Assembly (NCBI GenBank): GCA_946402785.1
Contig: CAMIXP010000033.1
Span: 1 to 11,629 of the forward strand
Length of the DNA stretch: 11,629 nucleotides
Direction of reading: 5' to 3'
Source: an uncultured Caryophanales bacterium
Lineage (GTDB): Bacteria; Bacillota_I; Bacilli_A; RF39; UBA660
In this document: piece by piece, positions 6,146 through 11,629 of the stretch
Position numbering within the stretch: the first letter of the stretch is position 1
How the letters are laid out: each line of letters starts with the position of its first letter
The notes under the pieces: generated by a model
The model's input: only the letters and a program-made list of their open reading frames with translations
What the model was told of the DNA's origin: nothing
The model's database searches: none
Position numbers and translations under genes: made by a program

Positions 6146-7006
6146 CTATACTCTTTGTTTTCTTTCTAATTCATCACTGATACGGAAAGGATGATAAACT
6201 TCAGCAATTTCCATTCCACAAGAAGGGCACTTCTTTCCTTCCACATCTTTCCAACAATTCGGACAAATCGTACGAGAAACATCTTTCTCATCAATCACGA
6301 ATGTTACGTAAAAATAGGATAAATTAGGTGCATTTAAGAAAAAACTCTTTTTATTAGTAGTTACACTTTTAAAATTACTAGCATAATAAGCTCTAATCGT
6401 TGCCTTAATAACAATCATAGAATCTTTCTTCTCAACAGAAGTAATAAAGCTTTCATAAATATCATAATCCGATAGATCACTTCTTATTTTTCTTTCTTCT
6501 AACGTATCTAAATCAGGACATAAAGACTGATAGATTTCATCAGTACAAATTCTTTGAAGAGCTTCTCGATCATAATTAGACCATGCCTTTAATCGGTCTA
6601 TAAAATGAGTAGATAATTCTTCTTGTAATTGTTTATACGTATATCCAGGTAAATAAGACTGGAATGCTTTTTTCGTCCTCAAGATATAAATCAGTCTTTG
6701 AGAATAATAAACAATCTTATAAGGAATGATTCTAAAAAGAGAAAGAAATAAATTTAATAAATAAAAACCAACTGGTATCATTAAAGCATACCCAAAAGTA
6801 ATACAATAAATTTCAAATTCACTTTTATATTCACTTTCAGGTGGACATTCTTTTCGAATATAATCTTCTGGCAAATCATATTTTTTTGCTTCTTCACAAC
6901 GAGCTCCATTATAGTTTTGAGCAACCGCTGGATACATTACTTGCGTAAAAGAAAGAACTGCAATGAAAAAAACGATAATTTTAACTACCTTCAGAAAATA
7001 TTTCAT
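6146..7006 (-). CDS. Tim44-like domain, zinc-ribbon membrane protein (first paralogue)
   Basis: 286 residues. N-terminal signal or anchor (about 6-29, ending PAVA), an extracytoplasmic segment of about 35 residues with Cys37 and Cys54, a membrane helix at about 66-92, and then a Tim44-like region (about 115-240) containing KAFQSYLPGYTYKQLQ and RLKAWSNYDREALQRICTDE, which align by eye with the same region of the next gene. A zinc ribbon C248-x2-C251-x8-C260-x2-C263 follows with the same spacing as its neighbour, then a 23-residue tail. It starts 12 nt after the deacetylase stop with AAGGGG as SD, so the three genes form one operon. Tandem duplication followed by strong divergence is the simplest origin. 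No enzymatic residues recognised; a membrane adaptor or lipid/peptide-binding role is only a guess. Confidence 0.72.
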   Translation of the reverse strand: MKYFLKVVKIIVFFIAVLSFTQVMYPAVAQNYNGARCEEAKKYDLPEDYIRKECPPESEYKSEFEIYCITFGYALMIPVGFYLLNLFLSLFRIIPYKIVYYSQRLIYILRTKKAFQSYLPGYTYKQLQEELSTHFIDRLKAWSNYDREALQRICTDEIYQSLCPDLDTLEERKIRSDLSDYDIYESFITSVEKKDSMIVIKATIRAYYASNFKSVTTNKKSFFLNAPNLSYFYVTFVIDEKDVSRTICPNCWKDVEGKKCPSCGMEIAEVYHPFRISDELERKQRV

Positions 7007-7018
7007 AAAGCCCCTTTT

Positions 7019-8428
7019 CTAATTGTTAACTCTTTGTGTAACCATTGTTGAACAATTATTAATCTTTTTCATTTGATATCCATTATCTTTACAATAACGA
7101 ATAATATCTCGTAACGCATCTCTTGTATGTGTCTTAATATCATGCATTAAAACCATATTAACACGATCTTTTCGAAGACCGGATGTAACATTCCATGCTA
7201 CAACTCTTGGATTGGTCGTACCACCAGCATCTCCAGAAGAAATGTTCCAATCATAATACTTATAACCACGATTTTGTACTTCTTGTGTTAAACGACTCAT
7301 AATACCTTGATTATAACGACGACTGATTGTATTACTAGCTCCTCCCGGGAAACGAATAAAATGAGAATCATATCCCGTTAAGTTATAAACACGATCATGT
7401 ACTTGTTGTAGATCGGCAAAATAAGCATCATCAGAAGCATAGATTTTCGCATAATCATGACTTGCTGTATGTAACGCAACGGTATGACCTTCATTATATT
7501 CTCTTTGAATTAAATAATCAGGTCCTTTATTCGTTACAAAGAAGGTTGCCTCTACTCCTTCTTCTTTTAAAATATCTAAGATAACATCCGTTGTTCCTTC
7601 CTGAGGTCCATCATCAAATGTTAAATAAACAACTCCTGCATAATCTTTATCACTAACACGAACTTGTCTACTCTTAGAATCTTCATTTCCAGCAGCATCA
7701 GCTACTTTATAAGTTAAATTGTATTCTCCAATAATACTGGTATCTACTCCACCATCAACAGTCACTTTATCCGTAAGATCTTCATCACAGTTATCAACAG
7801 CTGTATAACCAGGTTCTTTATAAACATCATTCGAACATAAATCAATAACACCTGGTCCATTTAAAGTAAGAACTGGCTTTTCTTTATCTTCATATAAAAT
7901 CTTTTTCGTAATAGAAGTTTTATTTCCACTACTGTCTGCTACAGAATATGTAACTTTATTCGTTTTTACTTCATTTTTTACTTTTTTCGTAAGATCTCCA
8001 TCATAGTTATCCGTAGCTTTTACTTCTTCTACTTGATATTGTTTACCAGGACAAACATAAGCATCCTCTTTTTTCATCTCTAAAACAGGTTTAGTCAAAT
8101 CCTTCACAGAAACCGTACGAACGACTTGTTTCGTTAAAATACCTTTTTTATAGGTATAAGTAATCTTATATTCTCCTAGTTTTTTAGTATTTACTTTTCC
8201 TTTTACTTTTACATCTTTTGTAACATCTTTTCCTAAGAAAGAAGCATGATATCCTTTTTCTTCATAAAGATCTTCATATTCAACAACCATTCTACTTTTA
8301 CCCTTTAATGTAATGGTTGGGAATAAAACCATCTTTGCCATAAAGACCGCAATAAATAAAAGAACTAAACATACTTCCCATAAAAAGAAATTTTTCGTAA
8401 TACCAATTTTTTGTAATAACTTCTTCAT
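7019..8428 (-). CDS. Membrane-anchored NodB-type polysaccharide deacetylase with three Ig-like (DUF5011-type) repeats
   Basis: Carbohydrate esterase family 4 protein, probably removing acetyl groups from peptidoglycan or another surface glycan. 469 residues: cytoplasmic tip, membrane anchor at about 17-36, three Ig-like repeats at about 40-109, 113-178 and 184-257 (each with ATDNYDGDLT, AVDNCDEDLT or similar, and the ITYTY, VTYSVAD or LTYKVADAAGN strand), then the NodB domain. Motifs: TFDDGP (270-275, catalytic base and metal Asp), HTASH (320-324, metal His pair), RFPGG (359-363), DWN (393-395), LMHD (427-430). All catalytic motifs are intact. An in-frame TAG directly precedes the ATG, fixing this start; the SD is weak. 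First gene of the operon with both Tim44-like proteins. The natural substrate is not shown by sequence. Confidence 0.92.
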   Translation of the reverse strand: MKKLLQKIGITKNFFLWEVCLVLLFIAVFMAKMVLFPTITLKGKSRMVVEYEDLYEEKGYHASFLGKDVTKDVKVKGKVNTKKLGEYKITYTYKKGILTKQVVRTVSVKDLTKPVLEMKKEDAYVCPGKQYQVEEVKATDNYDGDLTKKVKNEVKTNKVTYSVADSSGNKTSITKKILYEDKEKPVLTLNGPGVIDLCSNDVYKEPGYTAVDNCDEDLTDKVTVDGGVDTSIIGEYNLTYKVADAAGNEDSKSRQVRVSDKDYAGVVYLTFDDGPQEGTTDVILDILKEEGVEATFFVTNKGPDYLIQREYNEGHTVALHTASHDYAKIYASDDAYFADLQQVHDRVYNLTGYDSHFIRFPGGASNTISRRYNQGIMSRLTQEVQNRGYKYYDWNISSGDAGGTTNPRVVAWNVTSGLRKDRVNMVLMHDIKTHTRDALRDIIRYCKDNGYQMKKINNCSTMVTQRVNN

Positions 8429-8449
8429 CTATGACCATCTCTCTATCCT

Positions 8450-8480
8450 ATATTATATAAAAGAAAAGTTTTTTTGTAAA
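8450..8480 (-). promoter_or_regulatory. Promoter of deacetylase/Tim44-like operon
   Basis: TTTACA (8480-8475) pairs with TATATA (8457-8452) at 17 nt; the overlapping consensus TATAAT (8455-8450) is at 19 nt. Predicted start is about 8443 with a leader of about 15 nt. It lies directly behind the flippase terminator. Confidence 0.55.
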
Positions 8481-8493
8481 TTAATAGTAAAAG

Positions 8494-8524
8494 AAAAAAA
8501 CATATAAATAAATATATGTTTTTT
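8494..8524 (-). terminator. Intrinsic terminator of vanZ-flippase unit, overlapping the stop codon
   Basis: Minus strand AAAAAACATATA-TTTATT-TATATGTTTTTT (8524-8495): a perfect 12-bp stem with a 6-nt loop and one further T at 8494, so the 3' arm supplies the U tract. The stop TAA (8525-8523) overlaps the first two bases of the stem. The stem is A-T rich apart from one G-C pair. Confidence 0.75.
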
Positions 8525-9932
8525 ATTTATGAATCAGTTTTTGTTTTACCGTAAGGAAACTACTCTTTAAAAAAGAATAATTCGTAATAAATGCATAGAT
8601 ACATACAACAATTAAACTGACAATATTACAAATCCAGTTATTGTAGTAATAGAAGAAAATAGCAAATACGAAAATACAAAAACTTTTAAAGAAGAATCCT
8701 TTTTCATATTGAATCTTAACATATTTCTTTAAATCCAAATGTCGATAGAAGAACATACAGAAATAAGAAATCGTTGTAGAAATAGCAGCTGCGTATAATC
8801 CAATGTATTTGATAAATACAACATTAATTAAAATATTAATAATAGCTCCCATAATCGTTGTACTAGCAACTTGTTTACTCATCTTCTTTGCTAAATAAAT
8901 CTGACTATAGAAACAAATGGCTACATTAAAGACAGTTGCTAAAACTAGAGGTGGAATATAGTCATAAGCTCCATTATATTTGGAATTGATCATTATTGGA
9001 AATACAAATGGCATACATGCAATCATCCCTACTCCCAAAGCAACAAACAACTTCATAATGGTATTCGCAATATCAGAGAAGAATTCATCTCGATCAGGAC
9101 TATTGATATGCAAAGAAGCACTCTCACTCCAACTTAAGTTGAAGATTCCAGTTAAACTAGAAATAATCGTTGGGAACTTATTACTAATCGCATAAAGTCC
9201 ATTAAAACTAGCTCCTAAAACCCAAGCAATAATACTTCTATCACTAACATTCACAATCCACCAACTAATACCATTTGGTACAAGTGGAATAGAATACTTA
9301 TACATTTCTTTTAAGAGTTTATGGTCTACTAACTTACGATGAATCTTACCAGCTAACTTCAAGCGAACAAATAAATAAGCTGCACATACAAAGTTCGCTA
9401 AAGCCATAGAAATAATCATACCTTCTGCTTGCATTCCACAGAAACAAATTAAAATGATATTACTACATACGGTTGTTAAACCAGTTAAGATACAACTAAT
9501 CGAAAAATCTAAGGTTTGTCCAAAACCTCTCGCAATTTGTAAGAAGTTTCCTGATAAAACACAAACAACCACATCAATCCAAATAAGGAAACGAAATGGA
9601 ATAGAAACAAAACTCGTCACAATAAAATAAAGAATTGTAAATAAAGTAAGACTAATACCCAATACATAGAAGTTATTACTAATCAGTTTCTCGGTATCTT
9701 TTTCTTTTCCTCTCGCATCAATAATAAATCTAAAAATACTCATTTCAAGTTCCATCGTAATAATGGGAACAAATAAAGTAACATACGTCTGAATTAAATC
9801 AACAATACCATATTCTTCTGTTGCAAGATATGCCGTATATAAAGGAAGTAAAAAGAAAGAGATTAATTGCGTACAAACTTTACCAAAAAAGATAATAATC
9901 GTTGTCTTCGCAAACTGTTTTTTCTTATTCAT
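8523..9932 (-). CDS. Oligosaccharide flippase family protein (Wzx/MATE-like)
   Basis: Polytopic membrane protein of 469 residues with about 12-14 hydrophobic helices covering almost the whole length, typical of polysaccharide_synt/Wzx flippases of the MOP superfamily, which move lipid-linked sugars across the cytoplasmic membrane. The N-terminal KTTIIIFFGKVCTQLISFF followed by LLPLYTAYLATEEYGIVDL is characteristic of the family. The internal SIPLVPNGISWWIVNVSDR, roughly 210 residues in, is the usual Wzx half-repeat signature (S-x-P-L-x-P, then SDR). No glycosyltransferase lies in the window, so its substrate is unknown. ATG 9932 has AAGGAGG 4-5 nt upstream, encoded within vanZ, whose end it overlaps by 8 nt. 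Second gene of the unit; the TAA stop is in the terminator. Confidence 0.9.
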   Translation of the reverse strand: MNKKKQFAKTTIIIFFGKVCTQLISFFLLPLYTAYLATEEYGIVDLIQTYVTLFVPIITMELEMSIFRFIIDARGKEKDTEKLISNNFYVLGISLTLFTILYFIVTSFVSIPFRFLIWIDVVVCVLSGNFLQIARGFGQTLDFSISCILTGLTTVCSNIILICFCGMQAEGMIISMALANFVCAAYLFVRLKLAGKIHRKLVDHKLLKEMYKYSIPLVPNGISWWIVNVSDRSIIAWVLGASFNGLYAISNKFPTIISSLTGIFNLSWSESASLHINSPDRDEFFSDIANTIMKLFVALGVGMIACMPFVFPIMINSKYNGAYDYIPPLVLATVFNVAICFYSQIYLAKKMSKQVASTTIMGAIINILINVVFIKYIGLYAAAISTTISYFCMFFYRHLDLKKYVKIQYEKGFFFKSFCIFVFAIFFYYYNNWICNIVSLIVVCIYAFITNYSFLKSSFLTVKQKLIHK

Positions 9933-10383
9933 ATTTCCTCCTTAATTGATAATAGATATCATAAAATAAAATTCCAAAATAAGAACCGATACTATCAATT
10001 CCTACATCTATTATATTACCACTTCTACCCGGAACAAACAACTGATGGACTTCATCACTACAAGCATATAGAAAACAAAATACAAATACAGCAAACATCC
10101 ATTTCCAATCAATTGCCCTATATTCTTTTACTAAACCAATCGTAAAAAGTCCTAATAATAAGTAAATACTAAAATGAGCTCCCTTTCGAACAAGAACAAC
10201 ATACTTTTCAATCTTTTCTTCTCTCTCGGCAGGAGTTAAGTTTTTACCTGCTAAGAATTCCGCAATACTCACAATAATATGATTACTTTTCGCATCGGAT
10301 TCATCTGCTGTATCCGATGAAAACATAAAAATACTAATCATACAAGCAAGTACTAAAATCCATTTAATGATCTTCCATATCAT
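9925..10383 (-). CDS. VanZ-like family membrane protein
   Basis: 152 residues from the chosen start. Four hydrophobic segments (about 5-22, 69-87, 94-108 and 128-146) and the family motifs MFSSD (20-24), RKGAHFSIYLLLG (66-78) and SDEVHQLFVPGRSGNIIDV (109-127) place it in the VanZ-like family. VanZ itself gives low-level teicoplanin resistance, but most family members are uncharacterised and this one need not relate to resistance. A GTG at 10392 is in frame; I prefer ATG 10383, which has AGGTG 6 nt upstream and avoids placing the start in the SD. Its 3' end contains the AGG-AGG codons that form the SD of the flippase, implying coupled translation. Confidence 0.92.
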   Translation of the reverse strand: MIWKIIKWILVLACMISIFMFSSDTADESDAKSNHIIVSIAEFLAGKNLTPAEREEKIEKYVVLVRKGAHFSIYLLLGLFTIGLVKEYRAIDWKWMFAVFVFCFLYACSDEVHQLFVPGRSGNIIDVGIDSIGSYFGILFYDIYYQLRRKYE

Positions 10384-10399
10384 GCAAATCACCTATCTA

Positions 10400-10428
10400 A
10401 TAATATCATATTCAAATAAAAATACAAA
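10400..10428 (-). promoter_or_regulatory. Putative promoter of vanZ-flippase unit
   Basis: Extended -10 TGATATTAT (10408-10400) with a poor -35 (TTTGTA, 10428-10423) that lies inside the upstream terminator stem. An alternative -10 is TATGAT (10410-10405). Start and leader are uncertain. Confidence 0.4.
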
Positions 10429-10442
10429 GTTTTAACTTTGTA
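10418..10442 (-). terminator. Intrinsic terminator of the zincin gene, with stop codon in the loop
   Basis: Minus strand TACAAAGTT (10442-10434) and AACTTTGTA (10431-10423) are a perfect inverted repeat, realistically 8 bp closing a TAAA tetraloop, followed by five Ts (10422-10418). The stop TAA (10434-10432) is in the loop. Confidence 0.8.
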
Positions 10443-11415
10443 CTTTTTCTTCTGGTTCGATAAAAATGGATTTGTTTTTCTCAGCTAATACTTGGAAATC
10501 AACAATTGATTCTGTAATATCCAAATCTTCTCTTTTTAAAGTTCCAATTCCAAAACTTCCATATTTGGCATCTTTGATTTTACCCATAGCAATTAGCATC
10601 GTTTCAAAGTCTTTCATCTTTTCAGGATCCATGACACATTCTTGATAGAAATGATAACAAAAGTTTTGAGAAAGCATAGCTTTTGCTAATTTTTTAATCA
10701 CTTCATCCATGGAATCATCCTCAGATACTTGTAAGAATCCCAAGCATTTGGCAAAACTACAAGCAATCTCTTGTAATTCACGATATTCTGCTAAATTAGA
10801 ATGAAATTCTCCTTTAGGATAAATAATTTGATTTTGCATCGTCTTAACTTCTGGTCTAGCTTCCCCTTTTTGATCATAATAAACATCTTCCGCAATACTT
10901 TGTACAACAACTTCATCTAAACATTCAAAACCTTTTTCAATTTCTTTCGCATGATCTCCAGAATCCAAACATTTATAAAGGTATTCCATATCTTCTTTAT
11001 TACAAGACGTTAAGATATGACCTAATTCATGATAAAAAGTAAGTTCCAAAGAAGTATCTGAATCATGTTCTGGGTAACAACCAGGAGTTGGATTCATCGC
11101 AATAATGTATTTATAAGTAACTCCATTTAAACGATTTCTTAAACTCTCATCTAGAATAGAAATTAATCTTATTTTCTTTAATTGCTCTAAAGAAACAGGA
11201 AAAGTTGTTTTAGATGCATAACCTAATTTTAAGAAAGAAATAAAATATTTCTCAATCATTTGAAATAAACGATTAATGAATTGTTCATCCAATTCTTTGT
11301 TAGGAGAATTTTCATTACTAAGAACACCAGCCAAAGAACGAGCATATAATTGTCTCATATGTTCTTGTAATCCTGGAAAACGCTCTTCATCCCAACTAGT
11401 AAATAGTGTAGCCAT
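10432..11415 (-). CDS. Uncharacterised soluble protein with HELGH zinc-protease motif
   Basis: 327 residues, no signal peptide or membrane helix, so probably cytoplasmic. I do not recognise the family. The segment LTFYHELGHILTS (residues 125-137) holds a HExxH zinc site (H129, E130, H133) in a helix preceded by a strand-like ITYKYIIAMNPT region. About 35 residues later, ECLDEVVVQSIAED (164-177) offers E168 as a plausible third ligand, the arrangement of gluzincins. The C-terminal 150 residues are mainly helical and acidic with scattered cysteines (219, 224, 253, 260). ATG 11415 has an AAGGGGG SD 6-7 nt upstream, its own extended -10 promoter and its own terminator, so it is monocistronic between murE and vanZ. 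A protease is likely; target unknown. A non-catalytic zinc protein is possible. Confidence 0.7.
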   Translation of the reverse strand: MATLFTSWDEERFPGLQEHMRQLYARSLAGVLSNENSPNKELDEQFINRLFQMIEKYFISFLKLGYASKTTFPVSLEQLKKIRLISILDESLRNRLNGVTYKYIIAMNPTPGCYPEHDSDTSLELTFYHELGHILTSCNKEDMEYLYKCLDSGDHAKEIEKGFECLDEVVVQSIAEDVYYDQKGEARPEVKTMQNQIIYPKGEFHSNLAEYRELQEIACSFAKCLGFLQVSEDDSMDEVIKKLAKAMLSQNFCYHFYQECVMDPEKMKDFETMLIAMGKIKDAKYGSFGIGTLKREDLDITESIVDFQVLAEKNKSIFIEPEEKVQS

Positions 11416-11440
11416 GATAATCCCCCTTCAATGGCTCTCT

Positions 11441-11469
11441 ATTATACCATAAAACAACAAAAAAGTCAC
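11441..11469 (-). promoter_or_regulatory. Promoter of the zincin gene, overlapping the murE terminator
   Basis: Extended consensus -10 TGGTATAAT (11449-11441) with GTGACT (11469-11464, 4/6) at 17 nt as -35. The -35 hexamer is part of the 3' arm of the murE terminator stem. Predicted start is near 11434 and the leader about 19 nt. Confidence 0.7.
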
Positions 11470-11483
11470 GTTTTAACGTGACT
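11459..11483 (-). terminator. Intrinsic terminator of murE, with stop codon in the loop
   Basis: Minus strand AGTCACGTT (11483-11475) and AACGTGACT (11472-11464) form a perfect inverted repeat, realistically 8 bp closing a TAAA tetraloop, followed by a T tract down to 11459. The murE TAA (11475-11473) is in the loop, the same design as the terminator at 10418-10442. Confidence 0.88.
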
Positions 11484-11629
11484 CTTCTCTCTTCTTTCGA
11501 TTTTCAACAGCTTGATAAGCTTCTTCAATATCATTGAAATAGATAGTTTCTGTTTTTAATTTCTCATACGTTTCATTTCCTTTACCAAGAATTAAAACCA
11601 TATCTTTTTCTTTGGCCATATCAATCGCT
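11473..11629 (-). CDS. murE: MurE-type Mur ligase, C-terminal end only
   Basis: The last 51 residues of a gene entering from the right edge. The fragment reads AIDMAKEKDMVLILGKGNETY, then a Tyr-Phe-Asn-Asp (YFND) segment and a basic tail ending REESR. This matches the C-terminus of UDP-N-acetylmuramyl-tripeptide synthetases, where GD-x-V-x(3)-GKGHE-x-Y and a following FDD(R/I)-E-A are conserved; the usual His of GKGHE is Asn here. It adds the third amino acid (Lys or diaminopimelate) of the stem peptide, but the specificity motif is outside the window. MurF and MurC ends look different. The stop is embedded in the terminator. Confidence 0.8.
   Translation of the reverse strand, partial: AIDMAKEKDMVLILGKGNETYEKLKTETIYFNDIEEAYQAVENRKKREESR

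Noticed and set aside
9925..10383. Glycopeptide resistance gene
   Set aside because: The protein is VanZ-like by family, but no vanA-, vanX- or vanS-type genes are present and most family members are not linked to resistance.
1..11629. Mobile element, CRISPR array, tRNA or rRNA
   Set aside because: No transposase, integrase or phage gene, no regularly spaced repeat set, and no cloverleaf or conserved rRNA segment was recognised on either strand.

Overview
The window is an AT-rich, gene-dense stretch in which every supportable gene lies on the minus strand, so transcription runs from high to low coordinates. Gene content points to a low-GC Gram-positive (Bacillota, Bacilli or Erysipelotrichia/RF39-like) that still builds peptidoglycan: the mraZ-rsmH-ftsL-ftsI division cluster, yqeG-yqeH, a murE end, a NodB-type polysaccharide deacetylase, a VanZ-like protein and a lipid-linked sugar flippase. 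The lineage is inferred from gene families and base composition. No TGA codon interrupts a recognisable family and Trp is written TGG, so the standard bacterial code fits.

Layout in transcription order (right to left): the 3' end of murE (11473-11629); a monocistronic uncharacterised HELGH zincin (10432-11415); vanZ-flippase (8523-10383), translationally coupled by an 8-nt overlap; a three-gene unit of Ig-like/NodB deacetylase plus two tandem Tim44-like zinc-ribbon membrane proteins (5293-8428); yqeG-yqeH (3719-5249), overlapping by 11 nt and with their own strong promoter; a secreted TasA-like protein with a Cys-rich C-terminus (2644-3657); and the division operon mraZ-rsmH-ftsL-ftsI, whose last gene leaves the window at base 1.

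The regulatory architecture is very compact. Four of the five intrinsic terminators physically include the stop codon of the gene they end; the fifth starts 11 nt after it. The next promoter begins immediately behind, in one case with its -35 box inside the terminator stem, and predicted leaders are only about 11-20 nt. The mraZ upstream region is the exception. It is about 190 nt long and holds a terminator, two further dyads, a promoter and three GTGG repeats spaced exactly 10 bp, which form a likely MraZ autoregulatory operator overlapping the mraZ Shine-Dalgarno.

Most genes concern the cell envelope: precursor synthesis (murE), septal synthesis (ftsL, ftsI), division-cluster control (mraZ), glycan modification (deacetylase), lipid-linked sugar export (flippase) and surface display (TasA-like protein). 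YqeH and RsmH act on the 30S ribosome. Least explained are the zincin, the paired Tim44-like proteins and the TasA-like protein. No tRNA, rRNA, CRISPR array, insertion sequence or prophage gene was seen, and no stretch over 300 nt lacks a gene.
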